Shown here piece after piece: positions 11,640-22,661 of a stretch of 64,000 nt of DNA (its first letter is position 1; every line of letters begins with the position of its first letter). The notes under the pieces were generated by a model that had not been told where the DNA came from, searched no databases, and saw only the letters and a list, made by a program, of their open reading frames with translations. The stretch comes from Histoplasma ohiense (taxonomy: Eukaryota; Ascomycota; Eurotiomycetes; Onygenales; Ajellomycetaceae), in NCBI GenBank assembly GCA_017607445.1, contig JAEVHH010000006.1, positions 3,286,001-3,350,000 on the forward strand, written 5' to 3'. The position numbers and the translations under genes are program-made.

Positions 11640-13048
11640 TGTGACAGTGAAGCTTAAGATGTTTTTGCATTGACTTTCTGCATTTATGACAATCATTGTG
11701 AGCTGAATAATATGTTTTAAGTGTTTTTTGAGTCCTTCAAGTTCTTTGTGTCTTTTGTATTGAGTTTCAAGTTGAACTTGGTGTTTTTGAATTTGTCTTT
11801 GAGTTGTTTGAAACATGAATCAATGGTATGTTCTGATTGCTTGCAATAATGGCAATATTTTGATTGAATGAAGTCATTGAACTTTGTAGTGTTATTTCAT
11901 CTGCATTTGTTTTGTGATCTATTATCAGCATTATTTCTGTTGTTAAAGCTTTGAGTGGGATTTTTGAAATTTGACTTCTCTTTAAGCTTCTTCTGTCTCT
12001 CTGACAGATTTGATTCTGTCATTGCAAGTTTATGTAGAGTGGCATCATAGCTTAACTCTTTCAATTTGATTGCATATTTATCAAATTCTCAGTGAATGAA
12101 AGATAAAACTTTCATATAGAGGTGTGATTTCTGATGATATTCACTATAAGAATGCTGCAGATGCTCTTCAATTGATTGTAAATATGAAGCAAATTGTTGA
12201 ACTGTCTGATCTTCTTGTTGCTCTGTTTTTCAGTACTGTCTATTGACATCTTAGAAACTTTTATCTGAATTGATGACTTGACATTGCATTCAACTAACAA
12301 ATTCTTCTCATGGTGGCAAAGTTTGCATATTATATGTATATTGATACCAATGTTGTTGCATCTTGATATTGAAATAAGTAATGACTTCAATGATCTTTCA
12401 ATGGTTGTGTTTGTTGTAGTAATCAAGATCACTGATATGAAAAGTGATAGCAGCTGTAACAAAGTTTTTGAATTCTTTCATACTTTAATCTTGAAACTTT
12501 TCCACATCTCTCTGAGAAGAATGATCACTCATACTGAGATCTCAAAGTTTTAATTGTCAAAGTAGTACTCAACTATATCTCTCACTGACAGTAGTTACAG
12601 TGCTTTTCACTAAGATGTTGAGTATTTGTAGTGTGACTTTTAGTGATCTGAAAATACTTGTGATGTTATTGTGGTTATTATTCATGCTAGTTGTATCTCT
12701 ACTGTGGTTCAAATGTACTTCTAGTGTATTTCAGATGACTGAAATTGTTTTATTCAATTCTTGCAGTAAAGTATTGCACTGATGTTGAAGTTCTCACAGT
12801 TCTTTCTCAGTCTGTAATTTTTTGATTCTTCTGATCACAGCTATTTTTTTGATCTCAATTATGCTGAGATCTTCAGAAGAGATATTCTCTTCTGAACTAA
12901 ACTCAGAGTTTAATTCTATAGAGAAAAATGATGCTTGTTGCACACTTTCAGTGACAGAAGTGCATGTTTCACAGTTTTCTTTCATGATGTTTGTTGCTTC
13001 AGATTCAGCAGTAGCACAAGTATGATGGATGCTGTGGATAGAGGTCAT
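11640..13048 (-). pseudogene. gag: Chromo-1 copy A' gag
   Basis: It begins with ATG at 13048 ('MTSIHSIHHTCATAESEATN'), 47 bases inside the LTR. The N-terminal part is Ser/Glu-rich and ends in 'IRRIKKLQTEKEL', a likely coiled coil. The middle matches copies B and C (the 'LLISISRCNNIGINIHIICKL' type segment is the same region in another frame). A zinc knuckle of the form C-H-Y-C-x4-H-x4-C lies at about 11813-11860. The frame shares several stop positions with B and C, which suggests part of the damage predates the copies. The product would be the particle protein. Confidence 0.75.
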
Positions 13049-13095
13049 GACTATTACTCAACAGACTGTCTCTCAAAGATTGAGTGATTAGAAAC

Positions 13096-13366
13096 TGTGA
13101 GGTGTAGTGACAGTGTGAAGAGTAATAGTAGAAGATAGTTTATAGCATAGCAGAGATAATAGTAATATATTGTAGAGTAATGTAGTGTAGTAGTGTAACA
13201 TAGTGTAGTGTAGCTAATCACTAAGGAAGAAAAGAAAGAGAAAGAAGATGTGTGAAATACATACATCAATATATATATACATATAGAAATAGCGGTAGCG
13301 AGAGTATAATGGAAAGAGGTAAGAATAAGCGAAGATAATAAGGAAATAATAAATGAGTGCATTACA
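13096..13366 (-). repeat. Chromo-1 5' LTR of copy A'
   Basis: On the plus strand it reads TGTGAGGTG to GCATTACA, the reverse complement of the family LTR (271 bp). It retains CpG at AGCGGTAGCGAG (about 13291) and AAGCGAAG. The bases after it, AGCTG, are the outer flank. The matching duplication on the other side is not in the window. Confidence 0.85.
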
Positions 13367-13925
13367 AGCTGATTCTGACATTCTATCATAACTTTAGTTA
13401 GTACCAAGGCCTTGTTCAAAGGAGGAGGAGAAGCAAAAGCAACAAGAAAGAAAAACAGATGTTGAAGATTGAAATCAATATTGCAATGTTGATCAAAGAG
13501 ATTGCAACAACACAAAACTCAACCCAAAATGGAAAATACAATCACACAATCAAAACTTCAAATTTCACAATAAAAATCACATAGAAGAATACAGTATACT
13601 TTACTTGATAAATTAGCATATTCTTTTTTAATAAAAAAATTGTTAGTGATGATGTTGGTGATGATTTTCAATAGAGTGTGGTTTTTGATGTAGAAGTCAA
13701 AGAAAAGGGGTTCAGAAGTTGTGTCTAAATCATGATTGAACTGCAATAACATCAGAGATGAAAAAATGTTCTTTCAAAACAGCAACACTTTGAAATTAAT
13801 CTCAACAATTAATTCAGCTCAATTCTGCAAACTTTATACAATATCAACCACACAGCATATATTACAAACTTCACACATTGCAGTAAGAAGCTCTGAGAAC
13901 CAGGCCTTTGAAGAAGAAAGATAAT
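13367..13925. other. Unassigned stretch between two LTRs
   Basis: No family domain is visible on either strand. The left part is rich in GAGGAGGAGAAG and CAACAACAC words and the middle is AT-rich. One 64-codon minus frame (13558-13752) and one 62-codon plus frame (13736-13924) are open but show no recognisable motif. CpG is essentially absent. It is probably the flank into which copy A' inserted, itself an old repeat. Confidence 0.4.
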
Positions 13926-14196
13926 TGTAATAGACACAACAGAGATATCTATATTAGAAAATAACTATGTGATGATAGAAGAACACAGAACACATCAGAA
14001 TTAATAAGAATAGACATAGTATATAGCATTATAGACAGCTGTAGAGTGTGGTGGTCGCCTATATAATGCTCACTGATATTTATAGATATTAGAAGATCAG
14101 TGATTAGCTTTGAATAATAGAGATTGCTACCTTCTTAACATTCTACATGCGTACTTCACACTACTCTCATAATTACACCTAGAACCATCTCTTACA
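13926..14196. repeat. Solo Chromo-3 type LTR, inverted relative to 5536
   Basis: It reads TGTAATAGACAC to CATCTCTTACA, the reverse complement of the repeat at 5536-5806 and the same length (271 bp). No internal Chromo-3 sequence adjoins it. The flanks ATAAT and TTGAC do not match. It separates the unassigned stretch from the LINE fragment. Confidence 0.75.
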
Positions 14197-14204
14197 TTGA
14201 CTAT

Positions 14205-14560
14205 CAGAGAATATTCAAATATACTCAAATCTTTTCCATTGTTCAATCTTCATTTCAATCAATTTGAAAGCTCTTGAAATTGCAAATAATTCAGCATTAA
14301 AAACTTCTGACTCTTTTCCAATTTGCCAAGAATCAAGAATATAGTTTTTATCATTTTCTGAATATGCTATTCCAGCTCCAAGATTGCCTGTTTTCTCACA
14401 TTTTGAGCCATCAGTGTATATAAGAATTGCTTTATTTTTCATTTGTTTCAAAAGCTTTAAATGTTCTTGAGTCTGATCTTCTTTTGACAGTTGACTAACA
14501 TTTAAATCAACAAGATTATCAAGACTTTTCTTTCAAGGAGAGAGATTTTCAATAGCTATT
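14205..14560 (-). pseudogene. Tad-like LINE fragment: C-terminal RNase H
   Basis: On the minus strand an open stretch (ATG at 14451) reads 'AILIYTDGS', then 'GAGIAYS', 'SWQIGKESEVFNAELFAI' and 'AFKLIE'. These are the first two RNase H catalytic blocks (D in YTDGS, E in FNAEL) as found at the end of fungal Tad-clade non-LTR retrotransposons. The upstream minus-strand sequence to about 14560 continues the linker ('EDQTQEHLKLLKQM'). The reverse transcriptase and endonuclease are missing, and the 3' end is cut by the solo LTR at 14196. Only one stop is seen in this part, so it is less damaged than the Gypsy copies. Confidence 0.7.
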
Positions 14561-14599
14561 TGTTATGTTGTTGACTGTTAATATTTCTAAGATTAACTT

Positions 14600-17500
14600 T
14601 TTTATTCAGTTTTATCAGTCTGCTTGAAAAATACTATGAAACAGCACTGCTGTATATATTGATTTGAACTCTATTGTACAGCTGAAGACAGACAATGATC
14701 ATTACTGAGAGAATCTATCTACTGTTTTAAAGATTGCAGTTGTTATACAGAACACTCTCAGCAGTTCTCATCATCTCTATATCATTCTTCTGACACTACA
14801 ACAGCTCAGTGCTGATTTGAATCTTATATATATTAACTCTTGCAGTTCATTATATCTTCCACTGCATTACATTCTACTTTTTTCCTTTTGAAGATCATAG
14901 CTGATATGTTGATATGAATGTGCTTGCAGATCTTTCATCTGTCTGCAACAGCTATGATAATGATGTTGATAATACTGTTGAAAATGAAGATAAACATGAC
15001 AGCTGTAATCTGACTCTGTGTATGTGGCATACATATTATCTTTTTCAACAAGATGATGTTGATGCTTCTCTTTTCCAGACTGAATGTCTGTTTCAGCAGT
15101 ATTTAGTTGATGTCTATATCAATATTAATAAACAACAGCTGAACTGAGTCTGTGCTCATCAATCAGAAATCCATGCTGATCAATATGATGATCTGCATGA
15201 TGCTATACAGACAGATGATACAGACTGTGAGTAGCTTGACCACTGTGTGATATTATCTGCTTCTTATACAGACAGTGAACATTTTATATATAAACTGTTT
15301 CAGAATTCTATAGCAATTGTCTTCAACTATGAATGTTCAACTCTTTTCATTACATTTACAGCTAACTCTGAATAAGAGGAGATTATCTATAAATTGCTCT
15401 CTGATCAGACTGCAGAGAACTGCTCCAATTTGATTGTATATATTTTTACAATGAAGATTTTTCATTTTCTTGATGTTCTCAAATCTGAGTAGCTGTTTGA
15501 GCTGATGTTGATCAGAGTATGAACAATTGAATATCAAAAATATGAACTGTCTCATATACATCTGTTGATCTGACTAGAGAACTCTGAGTGATTTTTACAG
15601 TCTGAGACAATTGATGAGATTAGATCTGCAGAGCTGTCAAGCACTGCTGAAAATACAGATAGATTGAGTGAATTGATCTGTAAATTCATGATTCATAATT
15701 CATATAATGCTGATGTGGCAAGTCTCTGTTACAAGAATGACAGATGTACAAAATGTTTTCTCAAGGCTTTTCAGAATACTACAGCTGTTGAAGAGAATGG
15801 CTATTCTCTGTACAGACAGCAGCATAATCCATCTATCTTCTTCCAATGTACTATCAACAACAGTGAGATTGTAATTGACAATCAATGAGTTGTTTCATAT
15901 AATCTCTATCTCATTCATATGTATAAAGCTCATATAAACATTGAGGTCTGTGCCTCTGTTGAAGTCATTAAATATATCAACAAATATGTCTACAGAGGCT
16001 CAGACCACACTATTCTCCATATCATTGACTTCAATGATGAGATTGATATTCAACTGCACAGACATTATATCAGCTCAACTGAGACTGTATGATGTATATT
16101 TGTGTTTCATATACATCAGAAGTTCTCATCAGTTGAGATGTTATCTATTCATTTACTGAACTGTCAGATGATTTACTTTTCTGAATCTGAATATGAAGAT
16201 TATGAACATATGACTGAACATTTGACAAATAACATATCTAAGTTCATAACATTCTTTGTCTACAACTGTTTGCATTCAGATGCTTAGTATCTCTATCAAA
16301 AATTTCTCTATCATTTGATTTGAGATAAACATAACTGAAGATGAAAGAACTGTGTGAAGAGAAGATCAGTTGACTGTCTGTCTTATCTCAGTTTATATAA
16401 TGATGAGATGTTATTCTTACAGCTGCTTCTTATTAACATATATGATCTCTCAAGCTTTGAGACTTTTCAAACAGTGGATGATATTTGTCATTCTATATTT
16501 CATACAGCATGTCAGACACTTGATCTTCTGTATGATGATGATGAGTGAATCATTACATTTGAATCTGCTGTTGTATTTACAACTGCTCATCATATGTGGT
16601 CAGTATTCATCACTGCATTGATTCATGGAAATGTTGTAGATTCATCTGTTCTCTGAGCACATTTCTGTCATACTCTCTGTGATGATCTTTCACATCAACT
16701 GCTTTCAATGAATCTGAACTGTGTGAGCAATGCTTCTGCAGAACATTTATATTATGACTATAATCTGTTTCTTATTCAGCAGCTTCTGTATGAGTTTGAC
16801 AGAACTCTTGCAGACTTCAATCTGTCTATATACAGCTCTGTATAGAATAATCTTATTGAAAATCAGCTACTTTTTGAGAAGTAGAACTATAATCTTATAG
16901 AGAAAATCATCACTGCAGACACTCTGCAGATGCAGTTCAATGATGATCAACATTATACATATAATTCAATTCTGACTGCAATAGAATTACAGCCATCTCA
17001 CTATTTTATACAGAGTTCAGATGACACTGACAAAACATTTCTTTACAGAGCTCTCTATAGCCATCTACATGCAGATGAAAAAACTGTACTTTATGTGACT
17101 TTTTCTGACACTACAACTGTTCTTTTATCATATAGCAGAACAGCTCACTCATATTTTATCATCTCAATTGAATTGAATACAGATTCCATGTCAAAGATTA
17201 TCATTCAGAGTGAACTGAGCTGTCTGCTGCAGGCTGTAGATTTGATTATCTGAAATGAGATCCTCATACAGCATCACTATTGTATGAAGATTGTTGACTG
17301 TTTTCTTCAGAATTTATGTTCATCAGATGAGCTTTTTGATGGTGTCTCTATTATATTTGATGATGATTTTGCACAGACTCTGTCTGTTGTGCTGTGTGAC
17401 AGCCATGCTGTAGTTGTGGCAGCTTGTCTGCAGTATTCAAATATATGACAGCAGTTAACTGTACTATACTTGACAAGGAATATGAGACTAGCTGTTGATA

Positions 17501-18315
17501 ATGATAACATGATGTTTGTGAATTGACTTGATCAAATGTTATACAATTCAGACTGCATTGACTGTATCAATCTTTCACTCTATATTCATCAAGCTGCTAA
17601 TATCAGTGCACTGTGTAAGAGGATGTTTTCTACAGCTGAATTTAGAACTGCAGTGATCTGCTCTGATTACTTCAAGAGCTGTGTCATTCTCACTGTATTA
17701 AATCAGAATACATTCTGCATTAATGAATAGATTATGATGATCATATCAGAGAATGTTCATATGTTCTATACTACAGATGTGGCTTATACAGATGATCTGA
17801 CTCTGAGCTGTGAAGAGTTCTCTCATAAATATCTGACTGTCATTAACTGTTCAGCTCTGCTATTATTTATATTGAGATTGAAAGTAGATACTTCTGTCAT
17901 ACTTCTGTATAATCTTCAGCCATCTGAAGGGCTCTGCAACAGCATAAGAATGATTGTTCAGTGAATGACAATTCATTTACTTGAGATGAAGATCATATCT
18001 GATATATATAAGAGTTCAGTTCATATATTGTCATGAATTGATCTATATACTTGATCTATTGAGATTTCATTCAGCATGACTCACTGTCAGTTTTCAGTCT
18101 GTTCATGTTTTGTAATGACAATCAACAAGTCTCAGAGACAGTCTCTTTCTACAGTTGATGTTGATCTCAGAAACCTCATATTCTCACATAGTCAGCTGTA
18201 TATTGCACTCTCTCAAACTACAGATATCAGTCAGTTGACTGTTCTGCTGAATGAGAATGATGAAGAATATACAGGAAATGAGATATATTCAGAAATTCTA
18301 CAGTTTCTCAATTAA
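14600..18315 (+). mobile_element. Helitron (autonomous type), degraded
   Basis: About 3.7 kb of one plus-strand reading frame encodes a Rep-helicase protein broken by roughly 30 stops, mostly TGA. I could not fix the outer ends. A TC start is not distinguishable, and there is no clear hairpin plus CTRR end in the 100 bases after the last stop, although a CTAA occurs near 18427. Helitrons move by rolling-circle replication and often carry pieces of host genes. The DUF3716-like pseudogene just downstream is a candidate passenger. Confidence 0.8.
14640..18315 (+). pseudogene. Helitron Rep/PIF1-like helicase pseudogene
   Basis: The Rep domain shows the H-U-H nuclease motif as His-Ile-His at 15553-15561, inside 'IEYQKYELSHIHLLI'. 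The tyrosine motif is near 15970-15995 ('YINKYVYRG'), with the two active tyrosines conserved. A 'YSLYRQQ' block lies just before it. The helicase part starts near 16930. Its Walker A region (17024-17056) reads 'SSDDTDKTFLY'. The family has Gly at the Ser and Asp positions, so three or four Gly are lost by G-to-A change. A Walker B-like 'IIFDDDF' is near 17350. The last helicase block, 'INKSQRQSLSTVDVDL' with 'HSQLYIALSQ', is at about 18121-18220. The protein ends at TAA 18313-18315. It would nick, unwind and re-ligate element DNA but is dead here. Confidence 0.85.
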
Positions 18316-18660
18316 TTCTTCTGCTACTACTGTTTTTTCTCCTTTGTCTACAGAATGCCATCTTCAGATGTTAAAATAGAGGTCTTTGAATATATAAAAA
18401 ACTGTCATTACAAAAATTGACACTAACTATTAAAAAAAAGAAAAAAGCAATAACATCTCACTGAGCTCATTTCACATCTCACATGACTCATACAGCCCAC
18501 TCATGTCACTCTCTATTTTTCAAGTTTTTTAATCACAGCTGTAATACTTGTAGAGATGTTTTGTTGACTGAGCTGAATCATCTGCAACAGATTTATAATC
18601 TTATCTAACTCTCTACACAACTGCTTCATCTCTTTCTTTATATTACAGAGTCAGTACATC
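18316..18660. other. Non-coding stretch after the Helitron frame
   Basis: It includes an A-run (18430-18450) and a CT-rich part. I see no domain, terminal hairpin or LTR. It may contain the Helitron 3' end. Confidence 0.35.
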
Positions 18661-18665
18661 TTCAT

Positions 18666-18938
18666 TCACAGTTGCAACAATTTCAGCTTTATCATCTCAC
18701 TGTCATTCATCTCATCATTCTTCTCTTCATTCTTCAGAGCCACAAATGACATCTGTTTCTTTTTTATCAGATCAGACAGCTCAGTTGTCTGATTTAACTT
18801 CATACTGACAGTCTGTTTCTTCTTCTTTTCTTTCTTCTCATTCTTCTCTGCAGCTGCAGAGTCAGCAGTGATTGTATTGACAGAGTCAGTGAACTGCTGA
18901 TTCTCTGTTATTTTCATATCAGTATATATGTTTTTCAT
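18666..18938 (-). pseudogene. Lys/Glu-rich C-terminal tail candidate of the DUF3716-like gene
   Basis: A 90-codon open stretch on the minus strand holds an Ala/Glu/Lys block ('AAAEKNEKKEKKKK') followed by Lys/Glu/Asn-rich sequence. It lies about 40 bases downstream of the cysteine domain described next, and may be its tail or a second exon. No domain is recognisable. Low-complexity composition alone could keep it open. Confidence 0.3.
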
Positions 18939-18977
18939 ATATATTTCGCTAATGTATTTGCATGCTATAGAGACAAT

Positions 18978-19475
18978 TCATTACTTATCAGACTGCAAGC
19001 TGCAGTGTTTGCTTAGTGAATTGTAGTGACAATTCACACAGACTGTCTTCAATATGCTGAAGATTATAATACACTCAACAAATGAATCATGATTCTTCTT
19101 ACACAAGCTGTATGATGGATTGACTTTGATGCCACAGCTGTGAGCAAGTGCTGATTCTATATTTGTTACTGTTTTTAGCTGAGACTTGAAATTCTTTTCA
19201 TATGATACTATATCTCTTTTGAATCTCATCTCTTGCAGCTATGCAACAATTCCACTGTCATCTCTGATGATTTGTTCTATCAGCAGCTGTAGTCTACATT
19301 CTGATATCTATATGTTGATGAACTGCTGATATAGCTGCTGAAGAATGGATGCAGACAGACTGATGAGCTGCTGAGACTGCTGAGAATGAAGTGAAAATGA
19401 ATTGACAGACAGCATGAGCTGCTGAGCTTGCTCTGCACTATTGTTAACTGTAATTCCATCATTTCTGAGCTGTTT
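18978..19475 (-). pseudogene. DUF3716-like cysteine-domain protein, broken
   Basis: On the minus strand the frame begins near 19475 with 'LRNDGITVNNSAEQAQQL'. A Gln/Ser/Leu-rich helix region ('SQQSQQLISLSASILQQLYQ') follows, and then two TAG stops. A Cys domain comes next (19229-18978): C-x9-C ahead of 'KKNHDSFVEC', then 'VCVNCHYNSLSKHCSLQ'. The pattern of a Phe-x2-Cys block followed by Cys-x2-Cys-His-Tyr-Asn-Ser and a last Cys matches my recollection of the fungal DUF3716 family, whose function is unknown. Only a few stops are present. It lies antisense to, and downstream of, the Helitron helicase, so it may be Helitron cargo or a neighbouring relic. Confidence 0.5.
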
Positions 19476-19499
19476 CTCTTCATTTTTTGACAGTTCTCT

Positions 19500-19866
19500 A
19501 CTTACATTTGATCATTTTGGCTGCTTTGATTGTATTACAGATGTTTCAGAGGTTGATAGATATAAATTGTTGCATTTCAAATTCTTGCTATTTGATTGTA
19601 ATCACTACATTCTCTATATGAGCTGTCTGATATTTAATTACACCTCACTTAGTGCTTCTACAGTAACTCTACAACACTACTACAGTGTTATTCACCTTTT
19701 TCATCTATATGATTGTTCTCTATTGACAGGTGTAGATTACATGGAATTCATGTATACAAGTCACATGCAGCCGTTGGATATCTCATTATGTTCGCCCGAG
19801 GGATTAAACAGCGCGTTTTCAAGCTGGATAAGCGAGCGCAAGCGAGCGATTGTGGCTTGTCTTTAA
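19500..19866 (+). pseudogene. Pogo/Fot1-like DDE transposase relic
   Basis: The plus frame (ATG at 19441, stop at 19866) contains 'EVDRYKLLHFKFLLFDCNHYILYMSCLIF'-type sequence, quoted here only in part. It resembles the second catalytic Asp block of pogo/Fot1 transposases, where L-L-x-F-D-G-H-x-S-H precedes Y-x-F. Further on, 'TSHMQPLDISLCSP' recalls the H-T-S-H-x-x-Q-P-L-D block that follows in the family. About 60 residues too many lie between them, so the relic is shuffled or frame-shifted. The first Asp block and the DNA-binding domain are not seen. The last 130 bases are suddenly CpG-rich, unlike the neighbours. Confidence 0.4.
19839..19859. repeat. 21-bp CpG-rich word, first copy
   Basis: CAAGCGAGCGATTGTGGCTT plus G. 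The ends CAAGC and GCTTG are inverted. The same word, with one transition, is at 45760-45780. Here it is preceded by a partial second copy (AAGCGAGCG at 19829-19837). Confidence 0.7.
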
Positions 19867-19869
19867 TAA

Positions 19870-21450
19870 CAGATAAACAGAAGAATTGAAATCAAAAACT
19901 TGTGTCTGTGGTTCTAAACATTCCTGAGTCAAATGTTATTATCTCAATCCAAGTCAGAGACCAGAAGGATGGAAGGAGAATGAGCAATGATGTAAGAAGA
20001 TGAATGAGACACTTAAGAATAAAGATATTAAGAAGAAGATAGATGCAGCAATAAGCAAAGCAGCTGCTTCTAATGCTGAGATGATAGAATCAACACTAGA
20101 AGAAATGGTTCTAAAAGATTGAGAACTGATTATCAATCACTCTATCAATCATTCTATTGATCATTCTACTGATCAATCTTTGATCACTTGCAATATTGTA
20201 TCTGTTGACTGATTAACAAGATGTTTAAATGTGAACATTGAGAGCTCTTTTTCTAATCAACACTTTTATCTCTGAGATTTCTGAATATTTGATACTGATG
20301 CTTAGCATCACATCTGTAATAATCGATCTAGATTTCCAATGTTCAAATCATCAGAAGAGTAAGTTTATACAGAAGATTTGACAACAAGAGTTATGAGATA
20401 TGAAACTGTTTGAATGTATATGATCAACAGTCTAGAAAAGCAATTCAAAGTGATTCTTAAGAATGCTGCATACATTCCATTCTCACACATCAATCTAATC
20501 ACTTGGAAACTCTGTTATCATATAGAAGGGATCTATCTCGATGACAAATTGTTTAGATTGTGGAGAATTAGTGATGACTCAATCTTCACTTATATAGAAG
20601 TGTACAATGGACTGCTAGTTACTGAATATCACAGAACTAGTGAGAATACCTTAGTGCTTGCTAATATTGCTTCAACTAGCAATTCAACAGAATCTATTAA
20701 GATATTGAGATCATCAACTACTTTCTACACTCTGAAGAGTTCTACAGCATCCATCAACATTTGATATCAATGTCTTGAGCATCTCTTGATGAGAGCAATT
20801 GAACATCTACTAACTGATGTCAAGAGAGTTCAGATATCAGATATTAAGAATAGTGTGAAGAATGTAGATATAGAGAACAAAGAACTTTGTCAATCTTATC
20901 AACTTGCTAAAGCTAAGAATCAAATATCACATCATCCACATATACAATCAAAACTACTCTTTGAATGACTTCATGCTGATATTGTGCAAGGATCTTCATA
21001 CTGCTACAATGAAGAATGATGACTCATACATTTTGTCTGTGATTATCTTCATTTTCATATTGCAGTAACCGCCTTGAGAAAATCTGATATAAGAAAGACT
21101 TTCAACAAAGTTTTAAAGTGAATTAAATGCCAATTTGATTGTGAAACAAAGATTATATGAATTGACAACAAGAAAGAAATCAAAGAATCTGATATTTTTA
21201 AGAACTGAATAATTGAACTATATCTAGATATCAAATACTCTTCAGAATATATCCCTGAACAGAACAGAGCTGCTGAACAAGCAGAAAGTATTATAACCAC
21301 TAGAGCAAGAGCTTTCAGAATAGAATCCTTTCTGCCACAATCACTATTCTCTGAGATAGCAATTGCTGCCATTTACCTGCTGAACAGAACCTCTACTAAG
21401 ATATTAGAATGAAAATCACCCCTTCAAGCACTAGAAGAATATCTTCATAT
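19870..21450 (+). pseudogene. Copia gag end, protease and integrase
   Basis: The zinc-knuckle remnant is near 19890-19935 ('CLCGSKHS' then 'VKCYYLNP'). A Lys/Ala-rich stretch leads to the protease, whose active site near 20290 reads Phe-Asp-Thr-Asp, the family Gly changed to Asp. It is followed by 'HHICNN'. The frame 20414-20764 is a long open protease-to-integrase linker ('GLLVTEYH'). The integrase zinc-domain region ('LCQSYQLAKA') is near 20890. The core runs from about 20960 ('LHADIVQGSSYCYNEE') to 'KYSSEYIPEQNRAAEQA' near 21260. There the last acidic residue, Glu, is kept and Gly has become Arg. Stops are mostly TGA at Trp positions. This is the N-terminal half of a Copia polyprotein. Confidence 0.8.
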
Positions 21451-21921
21451 TGTAATAAGCGTACTTCGATTAACGATCTAGCACTATTCTAATACAGATT
21501 ACAAATTGATTAAGGAAAGAAAGAGAAAAGAAATCAGAAGAAAAGGTTGTATGAAGGGGGTTCTTATAGAGAGAAATTCAGAGTGGAAGAATATCAGAAG
21601 CCACTTCACAGTGGAGCATGGAGCAGAAGAATGTTAAGAGTTACACAGAAGAATTGTTAGAAACTACACAAGCACAGAGCATGAGATGACAGAATCATTA
21701 AGAGCTACACAGAAGAATCATTAGAAACTATACAAATGTGAAATGTGAGACAGAAGAATCATTGAGAGCTATATGAAAGAATCATTAGAGACTACACAAG
21801 CACAGAGCACAGAGCAGAAGAACATCAAGAGTTATGCAAGATCACAATGATCAGGAATAAATGAATGCAGAAAAAGAGTTGATTGTATAAGTTAATTACT
21901 AACAGATACTAACTCATCACA
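21451..21921 (-). repeat. Chromo-2 3' LTR of copy 2b (471 bp)
   Basis: TGTAATAAGCGT to AACTCATCACA, the reverse complement of the family LTR. Its outer end keeps CpG sites (AAGCGTACTTCGATTAACG) while the inner end has lost them. Its size corresponds to one fewer of the roughly 63-bp subrepeats than the 534-bp form. Confidence 0.85.
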
Positions 21922-22127
21922 TTATCCCCCTCTATCAAGATGAGTGAGAACTTGTAGATGTTGAGAGCAGCAGTGTCCTTCAAGGCAGATGTGGGTTCTC
22001 AGATTGGACAATCATATTCTATCCATTTGATGAGGTATTTGCAGCAGTGGTGATTGGTTCTATTGTCAAGAATTGCTTCAATCTCTCACTCAAGTTCATT
22101 GTCTTCTTCTACAATAGCAGGTGGCTG

Positions 22128-22661
22128 TGTGACGGGTTAGCATCCATTAGTAATTAACTTACACAATCAACTCCCCTTCTGCACCCGCTTGTTCCTGGCC
22201 ATTGTGACCTCACATAACCCTCGATGTTCTTCCACTCTGTGCTCTGTGCTTGTGTAGTTTCTAACAATTCTTTCATATAGCTTTTAACATTCCTCCACTC
22301 TGTGCTCTGCACTTGTGTAGTCTCTAATGATTCTTCTGCATAGCTTCTAACATTCTCTCACTCTATATTCCACACTCATATAGTCTCTAACAATTCTTCT
22401 GCATAGCTCTCAATGATTTCCTCATTTCACACTCTGCACTTGTATAGTTTCTAACAATTCTTACATGTATCTCTTAATGTTCTTTCACTTCATGCTCCAC
22501 TGTGGAGTGGCTTCTGATATTCTTTCACTCTGAACTTCTCTCTATAAGAACCCTCTTTGTACAATCTTTTCTTCTCATTTCTTTTCTCTTTCTTTTCTTA
22601 ATCAATTTGTAATCTGTAATTAGAATAGTATCAAATTGTTAATCAAAGTATGTCTGTTACA
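22128..22661 (+). repeat. Chromo-2 5' LTR of copy 2a (534 bp)
   Basis: It begins TGTGACGGGTTAGC, where the intact CpG and a short inverted repeat ACGGGT/ACCCGT-like are seen (the second arm is mutated here), and ends GTATGTCTGTTACA. It is built largely of a tandem, diverged unit of about 63 bp of the form TAGTTTCTAACAATTCTT…GTTCTTCCACTC. It would contain the promoter of the element. Confidence 0.85.

Larger units (their letters stand above)
11548..13366 (-). mobile_element. Chromo-1 copy A' (minus), 5' LTR and gag only
   Basis: The 5' LTR is at 13096-13366 on the minus strand, and gag follows down to the protease start. The copy is cut at 11547/11548 within 'VDSESEVNCVDEF', exactly where copy A's 3' LTR ends. 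The missing pol is not elsewhere in the window in a matching place. The simplest reading is that copy A inserted here and the rest of A' lies left of base 1. The 5 bases TTTGT at 11548-11552 are then the predicted right-hand target duplication. Confidence 0.75.

Noticed and set aside
14914..18315. Separate small genes within the Helitron region
   Set aside because: All share one frame and align in order with the Rep and helicase motifs. They are pieces of one broken ORF.
18400..18450. Helitron 3' terminus at CTAA near 18427
   Set aside because: There is no clear GC-rich hairpin 10-12 bases before it, so I could not support it as the end.
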